NCBI RefSeq assembly: GCF_900091555.1
Contig: NZ_FMCX01000001.1
Coordinates: forward strand, 434,001-498,000
Length of the DNA stretch: 64,000 nt
Source of the DNA: Micromonospora mirobrigensis
Lineage (GTDB): Bacteria; Actinomycetota; Actinomycetes; Mycobacteriales; Micromonosporaceae
Direction of reading: 5' to 3'
Shown: in pieces, positions 25,231 through 34,286 of the stretch
Position numbering within the stretch: the first letter of the stretch is position 1
How the letters are laid out: the number at the start of each line of letters is the position of its first letter
Notes under the pieces: generated by a model
The model's database searches: none
What the model was told of the DNA's origin: nothing
The model's input: the letters and a program-made list of their open reading frames with translations, nothing else
Translations under genes and position numbers: made by a program

Positions 25231-26682
25231 TCAGCCCCGGCCGCCGTAGACGGTGCGCCCGGTCTCGGTGACGTCCTTGCCGAGCCGGCGGGTCAGGTAC
25301 AGCCCCTCCAGGACGAACTCCACCCCGGCGGCGGCCTGCTCGGGCGTGGGCGCGTCGCCCAGGCCCAGCCGGTCCAGCGCCTTGGCCAGCCCGGGGACGG
25401 TGCCGACCTGGCGCAGCAGCTCGGCCGAGGAGACCAGCTCCCCGGTCTCGATCACCGCGCCCTCGCCGACCAGCGCGGTGAAGCCGGACAGGTCCAGCCC
25501 GGCCAACCGGGTCCGGAACGTCTCCGCGGTGGCGGTACGCAGCAGGTGGGCCAGGACCTCGATCTCCCGCCCCTCCTCGCCGCTCTCGAACTCCACCTTG
25601 CCGCGCAGGGTGGAGGTGACGGAGACGGCGTCGCCGACCCGGGCGACGGCGGCCTCGGGGCGTACCCCGGCGGGAGCGGAACCGGCGAGCAGGCCGGCGC
25701 GGCGCAGCGCGGCCGCCGCGACGGTCTCCGCGGCGGCGATGGCGAACCGGGCGGAGACCCCGGAGCGCGGGTCCACCGACGGTGACTCGCGGACGTCGCG
25801 GGCGAACCGCGCGAGGACCTCCAGCACGTGCTCCGGCACCTCGGCGACCAGGTCGGCCTCCTGCCGGATCAGCGCCAGCTCCAGCTCCAGGTCGACCGGG
25901 TAGTGGGTACGGATCTCCGCGCCGAACCGGTCCTTGAGCGGGGTGATGATCCGACCCCGGTTGGTGTAGTCCTCCGGGTTGGCGCTGGCCACCAGGAGCA
26001 GGTCCAGTGGCAGCCGCAGCTGGTAGCCGCGAACCTGGATGTCCCGCTCCTCCAGCACGTTGAGCAGCGCCACCTGGATGCGTTCGGCCAGGTCGGGCAG
26101 CTCGTTGACGGCGAAGACGCCCCGGTTGGTACGCGGCACGAGGCCGAAGTGGATGGTCTCCGGGTCGCCGAGGGTACGCCCCTGGGCGATCCGGATCGGG
26201 TCCACGTCGCCGATCAGGTCACCGACGCTGGTGTCCGGGGTGGCGAGCTTCTCGCCGTAGCGCATCGACCGGTGCAGCCAGCCGATCGGCAGGTCGTCGC
26301 CGGCCCCGGCCACCTGGGCGTGGCTGGCCGGGGTGAGCGGGTGCATCGGGTGCTCGTTGAGCACCGAGCCGGGGATCACCGGGGTCCACTCGTCGAGCAG
26401 CGCGCCGAGCGAGCGGATCAGTCGGGTCTTGCCCTGGCCGCGCTCGCCGAGCAGCACCATGTCGTGGCCGGCGAGCAGGGCCCGCTCGACCTCGGGCAGG
26501 ACGGTGTCGTCGTAGCCGACGATGCCGGGGAAGCGGTCCTCGCCGGTCCGCATCCGGGCCAGGAGGTTGTCGCGGAGTTCCTGCTTGACCGTGCGGTAGC
26601 GGTGTCCCGCGGCGCGGAGCTGCCCGAGCGTGCCGGGCAGGTCGGCGGGTGGGACCGGAATAGCCTGGTTGGGCGCAGTCAC
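25231..26682 (-). CDS. MoxR/ChlI-like AAA+ ATPase
   Basis: 483 residues. Walker A GERGQGKT is near residue 82. The Walker B position reads VFAVNELPDL near residue 191, with Asn before Glu in place of Asp. FGLVPRTNRG, RIQVALLNVLEERDIQVRGY (Mg-chelatase-I-like) and VASANPEDYTNRG (sensor 1) follow. It should form a hexameric remodelling ring with the VWA partner downstream. The GTG at 26680-26682 follows TAGCGT (26690-26695, minus strand) by 7 nt, so the operon is probably leaderless. The longer open frame upstream has no domain content. Confidence 0.88.
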   Translation of the reverse strand: MTAPNQAIPVPPADLPGTLGQLRAAGHRYRTVKQELRDNLLARMRTGEDRFPGIVGYDDTVLPEVERALLAGHDMVLLGERGQGKTRLIRSLGALLDEWTPVIPGSVLNEHPMHPLTPASHAQVAGAGDDLPIGWLHRSMRYGEKLATPDTSVGDLIGDVDPIRIAQGRTLGDPETIHFGLVPRTNRGVFAVNELPDLAERIQVALLNVLEERDIQVRGYQLRLPLDLLLVASANPEDYTNRGRIITPLKDRFGAEIRTHYPVDLELELALIRQEADLVAEVPEHVLEVLARFARDVRESPSVDPRSGVSARFAIAAAETVAAAALRRAGLLAGSAPAGVRPEAAVARVGDAVSVTSTLRGKVEFESGEEGREIEVLAHLLRTATAETFRTRLAGLDLSGFTALVGEGAVIETGELVSSAELLRQVGTVPGLAKALDRLGLGDAPTPEQAAAGVEFVLEGLYLTRRLGKDVTETGRTVYGGRG

Positions 26683-26689
26683 CCGATAC

Positions 26690-26695
26690 ACGCTA
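26690..26695 (-). promoter_or_regulatory. -10 element of AAA+/VWA operon
   Basis: TAGCGT on the minus strand ends 7 nt before the GTG start at 26682, the leaderless spacing seen repeatedly in this window. Confidence 0.5.
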
Positions 26696-26750
26696 GCGCG
26701 GTCCGCGCCGGGATCGCCCGTCACTGAGCGGGCCGGCCCATCCGTGGCCG

Positions 26751-27815
26751 TCAGTCCCGGCCGCAGCGCCGGCAGGCGCCCCGCCGCCGCAGGTGGTACG
26801 CCAGCGTCGCCGCCCCCAGCGCGACGCCCCAGAACGGCCAGAGCAGCATCGGCGCCTCGGCCGCGCTGAGGTCCTCGGTCAGCCGCCAGAACTGCGGGGC
26901 GGTCAGCAGGGCCAGCGACGCCCCGGTCACCGACAGGGCGACCAGGGTCGCCGGGACCACCGCCAGGGCCACCGGCACCCGCCGGCCGGCCAGCCCGGGC
27001 AGCCAACGCGGGAACCGCTCACCCCAGGGCCGGACCAGACCGACGGTGAGCACCGCGCCGACGGTGGCGAACGCGCCCAGCCCGACACCGGCCCAGACCA
27101 GTCCGGTCTCGTGCATCTCGGTCAGGAGGTCCCGGCCGATGCCGAGCGGGATCCCGAACAGCCAGGCGAACCGGGTGGCCGCGTAGACCAGCGGGATGAC
27201 CGCGGCGGTCCAGGTGGCCCAGCGCCCCCACCGGGCGGCCGACGCCGCCGTGGTCCAGCCGTGCCCCGCCGCGCGCCGGCCGCAGGCCATGCAGGCCGCG
27301 CCGGTCCGCCGCTGCCAGACCAGCAGCGCGCCGGCCAGCAGCACCCCGCCGACCAGCGCCGCGCCCCGGGCGAACAGCGCCCAGGTGAACAGCGCCGAGT
27401 AGTCGACGGGGGGCCAGCCGAACGGCGCGCCGAGGATCAGCATCGGCGCGTAGCCGAGCATCATCAGCACCCGCACGTCCGGCACCACCACGGCGAGGAA
27501 GGCGGCCAGCGCCCAGCCGTAGCCGAGGACCAGCAGCCGTGTCGGGCGACGCAGCGGGGTGGAGCCGGTGGCGACCAGGGCCACCACGGCGCCGGCCAAC
27601 AGCAGGGCGGCGAAGAGCGGCGGCCCGGCCGCCACCGGCACCAGCCGGAGCAGGTTCGCGCCGTCGCCGTACGGGTCGTTGTCGCCGAACGGGTAGCCGG
27701 CCCGGGTCAGGGTGCCGACGAGCGCGACCACACCCCAGCCGGCCAGCCAGGCGGCGGCCAGCGGTGGGGCGAGGGCGAGCCGGGATCCGGTCGGGGTGCG
27801 GGTCGTGGTGGTCAT
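26751..27815 (-). CDS. multi-pass membrane protein of unknown function
   Basis: 354 residues with about eight hydrophobic segments and a short cytoplasmic loop bearing a CxxC (GAACMACGRRAAGHGW); a second CxxC (GACRRCGRD) ends the protein. The cysteines could bind zinc. I do not recognise a family. It lies directly upstream of the AAA+ operon and downstream of a two-component system on the same strand, separated by 77 bp, and could be a target of that system. Start ATG 27813-27815. Confidence 0.75.
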   Translation of the reverse strand: MTTTTRTPTGSRLALAPPLAAAWLAGWGVVALVGTLTRAGYPFGDNDPYGDGANLLRLVPVAAGPPLFAALLLAGAVVALVATGSTPLRRPTRLLVLGYGWALAAFLAVVVPDVRVLMMLGYAPMLILGAPFGWPPVDYSALFTWALFARGAALVGGVLLAGALLVWQRRTGAACMACGRRAAGHGWTTAASAARWGRWATWTAAVIPLVYAATRFAWLFGIPLGIGRDLLTEMHETGLVWAGVGLGAFATVGAVLTVGLVRPWGERFPRWLPGLAGRRVPVALAVVPATLVALSVTGASLALLTAPQFWRLTEDLSAAEAPMLLWPFWGVALGAATLAYHLRRRGACRRCGRD

Positions 27816-27892
27816 GGTTCCAGCCTCGGCCGATCGACCGTCGCCGGCCTCCCGCGCCGGGGCCAGCCCGGTCCCCCGGCCGGGGGACGGCC

Positions 27893-28543
27893 TCAGCCGG
27901 TCGGGACCACGAACCCCGACTCGTACGCGGCGATCACCGCCTGGGTGCGGTCCCGCACACCCAGCTTGGCCAGCACGTTGCCGACGTGGGTCTTCACCGT
28001 CTCCACCCCGACGACCAGCTGCGCGGCGATCTCGGTGTTGGACAGCCCGGTGGTCATCAGCCGCAGCACCTCCCCCTCCCGCTCGGTGAGCCGGGCCGAG
28101 GCCAGCCGGTCCCCGCCCGGCCCCGCGTACGCCCCGACGAGCTGCCGGATCGCCGCCGGGAAGAGCAGCGACTCCCCGGCGGCCACCACCCGGATCGCCT
28201 CCACCACCTCGGCGGGACGGGCCCGCTTCAGCAGGAAGCCGCTGGCGCCGGCGCGCAGCGCCTCGTAGACGTACTCGTCGTTGGCGAAGGTGGTGACGAC
28301 CAGGACGCGGGGCGGGTCGGCGGAGGTGGCGAGCAGCCGCCGGGTGGCCTGGATGCCGTCGATGGCCGGCATCCGCACGTCCATCAGCACCACCCGGGGG
28401 CGCAGCTTCGCCACCAGCGGCGGCACCTCGGCGCCGTCGGCGGCCTCCCCCACGACCCGCAGGTCGGGCTGGGCGTCGACGATCGCCCGCAGCCCCACCC
28501 GGATCAGTTCGTCGTCGTCGACGATCAGCACGTCGATGCTCAC
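27893..28543 (-). CDS. NarL/FixJ-type response regulator with LuxR helix-turn-helix
   Basis: 216 residues. The receiver domain has the acidic cluster VDDDE (8-12), the phospho-acceptor Asp in VLMDVRMP near residue 53, the conserved Thr in VVTTFA and Lys in LLKRARP. A LuxR-type HTH occupies ~150-210 (LTEREGEVLRLMTTGLSN, VETVKTHVGNVLAKLGVR). The GTG start at 28541-28543 overlaps the kinase stop (GTGA). It is the cognate regulator of the kinase just upstream. Confidence 0.94.
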   Translation of the reverse strand: MSIDVLIVDDDELIRVGLRAIVDAQPDLRVVGEAADGAEVPPLVAKLRPRVVLMDVRMPAIDGIQATRRLLATSADPPRVLVVTTFANDEYVYEALRAGASGFLLKRARPAEVVEAIRVVAAGESLLFPAAIRQLVGAYAGPGGDRLASARLTEREGEVLRLMTTGLSNTEIAAQLVVGVETVKTHVGNVLAKLGVRDRTQAVIAAYESGFVVPTG

Positions 28544-29829
28544 CTGGGCTCCTCCCTGGGCACCGGCAGCCGGACCTGGACCCGCCAGCGCCCGCCCTCC
28601 GGTCCGGCGTCGATCCGGCCGCCGAGCAGCAGCACCCGCTCCCGCATGCCGTCCAGGCCGCGTCCGCCGCCACCGGGCCCGGTGGTGGCGGTCAGCTCGT
28701 TCTCCAGCTCGATCTCCAGCCACCGGGGGTCGGGTCCGCCGGGGTCCGGGGCCGCCGCTCCGGCGGGTACGTCCACCCGCAGCCGGACCGGTCCGTGGCC
28801 GTGTCGGGCGGCGTTGGTCAGTCCCTCCTGGACGATCCGGTAGCCCTCCCGGGAGACCGCGGCGGGCAGCGCGGCGAGGTCGCCGGCGATCCGGGTACGC
28901 ACCGGCAGCCCGGTGCCGCGGGTGTCGTCGACGAGCCGCCCGAGCTGGGCCAGGGTGCGCTGCGGGGCGGTGTCGGCCGGTGGCCGCGACCCGTCCTCGC
29001 GCTCCCGGAGCAGCCCCAGGACGTGGTCGAGGTCGTCCATTGCCGCGCGGCTGGTCTCCTCGATCGCGGCGAGCGCCCGCCGGGCGAACTCCGGGTCGCC
29101 GTCGAGCAGCTGCCGGGCGGCGCCGGCCTGGAGGGTGGCCACGGTCAGCGCGTGCCCCACCGAGTCGTGCAGTTCGCGGGCCAGCCGGTTGCGCTCGGCC
29201 AGCCGGGTGGCGCGGGCCTCCAGGCCGGCGATGCGTTCGGCCGGGGAGGGCCCGAGCAGCACCGGCGCCATCGACGCGGCCAGCGCGCCCAGCCCGGCCA
29301 CCGCGTAGCCGAGGCCGACCAGCAGCAGCACCCCGGTGACGGTCTGCCACACCGGGGCCCGACCGGTCAGCGGACCGAGGGTGTCGGCCGGCCCGGTGTC
29401 GATGCCGAACTGCTGGGCGATGAAGACCAGCGCCATCGGGAAGGCGCTGATCGCGGCGAAGAGCACCAACCCTCCGGTGGCCAGGTGCAGGGCGATCCAG
29501 AGCGCGGCCCGTAGCCGGGTCTCCCGGTCCGGCCGGTGACCGGCCGGCGGTTCCGGCAGCTCCACCGCGAGCAGCGCCCGGACGGCGGCGATCTCCAGGG
29601 TCCGACTGCCGTCGAGGAAGACCGGCACGGCGGCGATCACCGTCGCCACCAGCAGCAGGCCGACCACCAGCGGCACCGGCACCACGTCCCGGGTGAACAG
29701 CTGCGCGAAGGTCGCCGCCAGCAGCGCGTACGGCAGCGCGAGCACCCCGCCGAGCAGCAGGAACACCGCTCGCCGCCAGGTGCTGGCCCGCACCAGCGCC
29801 CCCAGCGCCCCCCAACCCCTCACCGCCAC
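28540..29829 (-). CDS. sensor histidine kinase, NarX/DesK type
   Basis: 429 residues. The N-terminal ~190 residues carry about five hydrophobic segments and no large extracellular domain, suggesting sensing within the membrane. The HisKA_3 box ARELHDSVGHALTVATLQ is near residue 219. The ATPase domain has N-box NAARHGHGPVRL near 341 and G-box GGRGLDGMRERV. The GTG at 29827-29829 is preferred; GTG 29821-29823 is possible. The stop overlaps the response regulator start, so they form a two-gene operon. Confidence 0.92.
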   Translation of the reverse strand: MAVRGWGALGALVRASTWRRAVFLLLGGVLALPYALLAATFAQLFTRDVVPVPLVVGLLLVATVIAAVPVFLDGSRTLEIAAVRALLAVELPEPPAGHRPDRETRLRAALWIALHLATGGLVLFAAISAFPMALVFIAQQFGIDTGPADTLGPLTGRAPVWQTVTGVLLLVGLGYAVAGLGALAASMAPVLLGPSPAERIAGLEARATRLAERNRLARELHDSVGHALTVATLQAGAARQLLDGDPEFARRALAAIEETSRAAMDDLDHVLGLLREREDGSRPPADTAPQRTLAQLGRLVDDTRGTGLPVRTRIAGDLAALPAAVSREGYRIVQEGLTNAARHGHGPVRLRVDVPAGAAAPDPGGPDPRWLEIELENELTATTGPGGGGRGLDGMRERVLLLGGRIDAGPEGGRWRVQVRLPVPREEPR

Positions 29830-29957
29830 ATTGTGGCCCGGCAGCACCCGTCCGCGACTCCCCCGCACCGGGGAGATCGAGCCCCACGACGACGGCACCC
29901 ACCGCAACCCACGGACGCACCCCACCCAGGTCAGGGTTTCCGGGCAGCCACCCCACC

Positions 29958-30455
29958 TCAGCGATGGTCGCGCACGTACTCCTGCGGGTCCTTGTCGGCG
30001 AACCGCAGGTCGCGGCCGTTCTTGTGCTCGCCGTAGAAGGTCAGCCAGCGCGCCCCCAGTTCGGCGCGGAGCTCCACGCCCGCGTGCCGGCGGAAGTCGG
30101 GCAGCGCCTCGTCCTCCTCCTCGGCGAGGTGTTCGCTGTTCTCCCGGCGGGCCTTCCACACCGCGGCCCACCACTTGTCGGAGCCGACCGGGTGCAGCTT
30201 CGACTCGGCCACCGCGTCGCGGATCTTGTTGTGGTCGCCGATGGCGTCCTCGGTCTCCTCCTCCCCGTCGTCGCCGTGCCTGACCAGGTGGGGGTAGAGG
30301 ATCGTCTCCTCCGCCTCGGCGTGGATGTCCAGGTGCAGCGCGAGCGCCTCCCAGACGGCGAGCAGTTCGGCGTCGTCGCGGGCGTCGTCGAGTCGGGCGA
30401 AGCCGCGACGGAAGGCCGCGTGGTCGTCGAGGATCAGTGCGGTGATGTCGTCCAT
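29958..30455 (-). CDS. hemerythrin HHE-domain protein
   Basis: 165 residues. Histidines at the expected diiron positions are visible: ILDDHAAFRRGF near residue 11, LHLDIHAEAEETILYP near 43-55, GDHNKIR near 75 and SEHLAEEEDEALPDF near 110. Hemerythrin-like proteins bind oxygen, NO or iron in the cytoplasm. It follows the aldo/keto reductase by 4 bp and is probably transcribed with it from the promoter at 31436-31441, which suggests a redox-stress unit. Confidence 0.88.
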   Translation of the reverse strand: MDDITALILDDHAAFRRGFARLDDARDDAELLAVWEALALHLDIHAEAEETILYPHLVRHGDDGEEETEDAIGDHNKIRDAVAESKLHPVGSDKWWAAVWKARRENSEHLAEEEDEALPDFRRHAGVELRAELGARWLTFYGEHKNGRDLRFADKDPQEYVRDHR

Positions 30456-30459
30456 GCGC

Positions 30460-31428
30460 TCACTTTCCCATCCGGGCGCGGAGCAGCTTCGGCGCCGCGG
30501 CCAGCCCGGTCACCGGCCGGAACCGGTGGGCGGCGTCCCGCAGGGCGGCGTACTGGTCGTCGGCCAGGTCGATCTCGGCGGCGGCGGCGTTGCGTTCCAT
30601 CTGCTCCACGCCGGACGCGCCGGGGATGGCCACCACGTTCGGGTGCCGCAGCAGGTAGGCCAGGGCGATCTGGCTGGGCGTGGCGTCGTGCGCCTCGGCG
30701 ACCTGCCGCAGCGTGTCGATCAGCTCGGCGCCGCGTTCCAGGTTCTCCGGCAGGAAGTACGGGTTGGCCCGGCGTACCGCGCCGCTGGGCGGGTTCTTCG
30801 CGTCGTAGCGGCCGGAGAGGAAGCCCTGGGCGAGGGGGCTGTACGCGATGACGATCCGGCCGGCCTGCTCGGCGTACGGGATCAGGTCGTCCTCGGGCCT
30901 GCGGTCGATCATGCTGTAGCGGACCTGGTTGCTCAGCACCCGGCGGCCGAGGGCGGCCTCGGCGAACTGCCAGCGGCGCAGGCCGTAGTTGCTGACCCCG
31001 ACCTCGCCGACCAGGCCCACGTCCTGAAGGGCCCGCATGCCGCGCATGGTGGTGGTGTCGGCGACCACCGGGTTGGGCTGGTGCACCTGGTAGAGGTCGA
31101 TCTGCCGGACACCGAGCCGCGCCGCGGAGGCGACCGCGCGCTGCTGCACCACCGAGGCGACCGGCAGCACCGGGAAGATCTTGCTGGCCACCACGACCTT
31201 GTCCCGCTGGTCGCCGAGGGCGGCGCCGAGGATCCGTTCGCTGCGGCCGAAGCCGTACAGCTCCGCGGTGTCGAAGAGGGTGACCCCGAGGTCGAGGGCG
31301 CGCCGGACGATGTCGGCGGCGCGGTGCTCGTAGTCGGCGCCGTAGCCCCACTCCCGGGAGCCGAACTGCCAGGTGCCGAGGCCGATCTTGGAAATGGGAC
31401 GGGGGGTGTCGAGCTGGACGAAGCGCAT
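30460..31428 (-). CDS. aldo/keto reductase
   Basis: 322 residues forming the AKR barrel: KIGLGTWQFGSREWGYG, DTAELYGFGRSE (Asp and Tyr of the tetrad), VVVASKIF (Lys), VHQPNP (His), and GVSNYGLRRWQF. The C-terminal NADPH site is AIPGASGVEQMERN. Substrates are probably small aldehydes or ketones. The ATG at 31426-31428 lies 7 nt after TAGCTT on the minus strand. It faces another AKR gene across a 44-bp gap and is followed by hemerythrin. Confidence 0.9.
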   Translation of the reverse strand: MRFVQLDTPRPISKIGLGTWQFGSREWGYGADYEHRAADIVRRALDLGVTLFDTAELYGFGRSERILGAALGDQRDKVVVASKIFPVLPVASVVQQRAVASAARLGVRQIDLYQVHQPNPVVADTTTMRGMRALQDVGLVGEVGVSNYGLRRWQFAEAALGRRVLSNQVRYSMIDRRPEDDLIPYAEQAGRIVIAYSPLAQGFLSGRYDAKNPPSGAVRRANPYFLPENLERGAELIDTLRQVAEAHDATPSQIALAYLLRHPNVVAIPGASGVEQMERNAAAAEIDLADDQYAALRDAAHRFRPVTGLAAAPKLLRARMGK

Positions 31429-31472
31429 GGGCTCGAAGCTACCCGCGCCAACGCGCACTAGGCTGATGATCC
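31429..31472. promoter_or_regulatory. symmetric bidirectional leaderless promoter
   Basis: Minus-strand TAGCTT (31436-31441) ends 7 nt before ATG 31428, and plus-strand TAGGCT (31459-31464) ends 8 nt before GTG 31473. The two hexamers are exactly 17 bp apart, so each occupies the -35 position of the other. No ribosome site is present for either gene. Confidence 0.6.
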
Positions 31473-32465
31473 GTGACCTACCTTGCCGCGGACGACCGCT
31501 ACGACTCCATGACCTACCGGCGCAGCGGGCGCAGCGGACTGCGCCTGCCCGTCATCTCGCTCGGGCTCTGGCACAACTTCGGCCCCGACCGGCCGTACGA
31601 GCGGCAGCGGGACATCGTCCGGCGCGCCTTCGACCTCGGGGTGACCCACTTCGACCTGGCCAACAACTACGGCCCGCCGCCGGGCGCCGCCGAGGAGGCG
31701 TTCGGCCGGATGCTCGCCACCGACCTGAGGCCGTACCGGGACGAGCTGGTGATCTCCAGCAAGGCCGGCTACCTGATGTGGCCCGGCCCGTACGGCGAGT
31801 GGGGTTCGCGGAAGTACCTGATCTCGTCGCTGGACCAGTCGCTGCGCCGGCTCGGGCTGGACTATGTCGACGTCTTCTACTCGCACCGGTTCGACCCGGA
31901 CACCCCGCTGGAGGAGACGATGGGCGCGCTGGACGCGATCGTCCGCTCCGGGAGGGCGCTCTACGTCGGCATCTCGAACTACGACTCGGAGCAGACCGCC
32001 CGGGCGGCGGCGATCCTGCGGGACCTCGGTACGCCGCTGCTGATCAACCAGCCGTCGTACTCGATGCTCAACCGCTGGACGGAGGACGACGGCCTGCTGG
32101 ACACCCTGGCCGAGGTCGGCGCCGGCTGCATCGCGTTCAGCCCGCTGGCGCAGGGACTGCTCACCGACCGTTACCTCAAGGGCATCCCGGCGGACTCCCG
32201 GGTGCGGACCAGCGTCTTCCTCAGCGAGAGCGACCTGGACGAGAAGAAGATGGCGACCATCCGGGGGCTGGCCTCGGTGGCGGAGCGCCGTGGCCAGAGC
32301 CTGGCCCAGCTGGCGCTGGCCTGGGCGCTGCGCGACGAGCGGATGACCAGCCTCATCATCGGCGCGAGCAGCGTCGGGCAGTTGGAGACGAACGTGGCCG
32401 CGGTGGGCCGGCTGGACTTCACCGCCGAGGAGCTGGCCGAGATCGATCAGCTCCTCGGGCGGTGA
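31473..32465 (+). CDS. aldo/keto reductase, L-glyceraldehyde-3-phosphate reductase type
   Basis: 330 residues. The start YRRSGRSGLRLPVISLGLWHNFG, DLANNYGPPPGAAEE, VISSKAGYLMWPGPYG, YSHRFDP and GISNYDSEQT match the YghZ/MgrA and Kv-beta-like AKR14 group, which reduces L-glyceraldehyde 3-phosphate or methylglyoxal. The Asp-Tyr-Lys-His tetrad is present. The GTG at 31473 is supported by the leaderless -10. Together with the divergent AKR it suggests carbonyl detoxification. Confidence 0.9.
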   Translation: MTYLAADDRYDSMTYRRSGRSGLRLPVISLGLWHNFGPDRPYERQRDIVRRAFDLGVTHFDLANNYGPPPGAAEEAFGRMLATDLRPYRDELVISSKAGYLMWPGPYGEWGSRKYLISSLDQSLRRLGLDYVDVFYSHRFDPDTPLEETMGALDAIVRSGRALYVGISNYDSEQTARAAAILRDLGTPLLINQPSYSMLNRWTEDDGLLDTLAEVGAGCIAFSPLAQGLLTDRYLKGIPADSRVRTSVFLSESDLDEKKMATIRGLASVAERRGQSLAQLALAWALRDERMTSLIIGASSVGQLETNVAAVGRLDFTAEELAEIDQLLGR

Positions 32466-32472
32466 ACGACCG

Positions 32473-33279
32473 TCACTTGCGGTTCATGTACTGCTGATAT
32501 TCCTTGATGACGTCGGCGGTCGGGCCGTCGCCTCGGATCTCCCCGGATTCGAGCCAGATGGCCCGCTCGCAGGTGTCGATGATCGACTGGTTGTTGTGGC
32601 TGACCAGGAAGACGGTGCCGGCCTCGGCGCGCAGCTCCCGGACCCGGGCCTCGCTGCGCTTGCGGAACCGGGCGTCGCCGGTGGCCAGCGCCTCGTCGAT
32701 CAGGAGCACGTCGTGCTTCTTCGCGGCGGCGATGGCGAAGCGCAGCCGCGCCGCCATGCCGGAGGAGTAGGTCCGCATCGGCAGCGAGGCGAAGTCGCCA
32801 CGCTCGTTGATGCCGGAGAACTCGATGATCGACGGGGAGTTCTTCTTGGCGTCGGCCTTGCTCATGCCCATGGCCAGGCAGCCCAGCTCGACGTTGCGCT
32901 CACCGGAGAGGTCGTTCATCAGGGCGGCGTTGACGCCGAGCAGGGAGGGCTGGCCGGCGGTGTAGAGGCCGCCCTTCTCGATCGGCAGCAGCCCGGCGAT
33001 GGCCCGCAGGATGGTGGACTTGCCGGAACCGTTGCTGCCGATCAGGCCGATCGCCTCGCCCCGGTACGCGGTGAAGCTGACGCCCTTGATCGCGTGCACC
33101 TCGCGCAGGCCCGGGGTGCGCTTGCCGGTGAGCATCCGGCTCAGCGCGGCGACCGGGGAGCCGCTGCCCGGGGTGCCCGGGCCCTGAACCCGGTAGACCA
33201 CGTGCACGTCGTCGACGATCACGGTGGGGATGCGCTGCCCGGCCTCGGCCGGGCGCTCCGCTACCTCAGCCACGCCCAT
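32473..33279 (-). CDS. ABC transporter ATP-binding protein for polysaccharide export (Wzt/TagH type)
   Basis: 268 residues. Walker A GSNGSGKST near residue 80, signature YSSGMAARLRFA, Walker B DVLLIDEALATGD and switch His in FLVSHNNQS are all present. The Tyr-Ser-Ser-Gly-Met signature is typical of O-antigen and teichoic-acid exporters. There is no C-terminal glycan-binding extension, so substrate choice would lie with the permease or chain terminators. The ATG at 33277-33279 follows GGAGCAGGAGT and overlaps the permease end by 14 bp. Together they export the glycan built by the neighbouring enzymes. Confidence 0.9.
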   Translation of the reverse strand: MGVAEVAERPAEAGQRIPTVIVDDVHVVYRVQGPGTPGSGSPVAALSRMLTGKRTPGLREVHAIKGVSFTAYRGEAIGLIGSNGSGKSTILRAIAGLLPIEKGGLYTAGQPSLLGVNAALMNDLSGERNVELGCLAMGMSKADAKKNSPSIIEFSGINERGDFASLPMRTYSSGMAARLRFAIAAAKKHDVLLIDEALATGDARFRKRSEARVRELRAEAGTVFLVSHNNQSIIDTCERAIWLESGEIRGDGPTADVIKEYQQYMNRK

Positions 33280-34162
33280 ACTCCTGCTCCCCCCGCCAGA
33301 AATAGACATACCCACCGACGAAGACCACCAGCGCCCAGACGACCGCCAACAGCCACAGGTGCGGCAGCGTAGACGAGAGCTTCACGTTCTCCAGCATCGC
33401 GTGCCGGATCAGCTCGATGTAGACCAGCATCGGGTTCGCCTCGACGATTACCGCCGCCCACCTGGGCAGGTGCTCGGCGAAGAGGCTGGAGGCGTAGAAG
33501 ACGCCGGAGCCGTACATCCAGGTCCGCATGACGAACGGGATGACCTGCTTGAGGTCGGTCATCTTGCTGCCCAGCCGGGCCAGGAACATCCCCAGACCGG
33601 TGTTGAAGATCATCTGGAGCGCCAGCGCCGGGAAGATCAGCAGCCACTCCCAGGTGAGCGGCTCACCGGTGAGCAGCACGATGCCGGTCAGCACCAGCAT
33701 CGAGGCGCCGATGTTCTGCAGCTCGATCAGCGCGATCGCGATCGGCAGGCAGGCACGCGGGAAGTGCAGCGCCCGGATCAGCCCCATGTTGCCGGTGATC
33801 GAGGCCACGCCGGCCTGGGCCACGGTCTGGGTGAAGACGAAGATGAACAGACCGGTGCAGAGGTAGGCGATGAAGTTCGGGGTGGAGTGCCTGGTGGCCA
33901 GCACCACACCGAAGATCAGGTAGTAGACCGCCGCGTTGGTCAGCGGGGTCAGCACCTGCCACAGCCGGCCCAGCCGCGTCAGGCTGAACGACGCGGAGAC
34001 CCGGGCGTTGGAGTACGCCACGATGAAGTGCCGGTACGCCCACAGTTGCCGGGCATAGCCGCCGAGAGTCGGTCTCGTGCCGGCGAACCCGAGGCCGTGC
34101 CGGGCGGCCAGTTCCGCCGGGGACAGGCCCGCGTCCGGATCGGCGAACGCCGTGTCGGGCAT
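33266..34162 (-). CDS. ABC-2 type polysaccharide export permease (Wzm/TagG type)
   Basis: 298 residues. A cytoplasmic N-terminal amphipathic region (~1-55) is followed by about six membrane segments, with ARVSASFSLTRLGRLWQVLTPL before helix 1 and the HFPRACLPIAIALIEL coupling region, as in Wzm/TagG permeases. I start at ATG 34160-34162 behind CGGAG. The ATG at 34202-34204 would add codons AGA, AGG and AGA that are rare here, while TACGCT (34214-34219, minus strand) is the likely -10. Divergent from the TetR gene. Confidence 0.9.
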   Translation of the reverse strand: MPDTAFADPDAGLSPAELAARHGLGFAGTRPTLGGYARQLWAYRHFIVAYSNARVSASFSLTRLGRLWQVLTPLTNAAVYYLIFGVVLATRHSTPNFIAYLCTGLFIFVFTQTVAQAGVASITGNMGLIRALHFPRACLPIAIALIELQNIGASMLVLTGIVLLTGEPLTWEWLLIFPALALQMIFNTGLGMFLARLGSKMTDLKQVIPFVMRTWMYGSGVFYASSLFAEHLPRWAAVIVEANPMLVYIELIRHAMLENVKLSSTLPHLWLLAVVWALVVFVGGYVYFWRGEQEYGRG

Positions 34163-34286
34163 GAAGATGTGCTCCGATCTCTCGGTCCTTCTGGGGAGGA
34201 GCATCCGTCACTCAGCGTATAAGCGACACCCGACGGAACGGGTCCGTTTCAACGCTGCGCCGAATGTAGTCCAACCAACGTCGAGA

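Noticed and set aside
34163..34204. Start of the export permease at ATG 34202-34204
   Set aside because: The added codons include AGA, AGG and AGA, rare in this genome, and serve better as the ribosome-site region.
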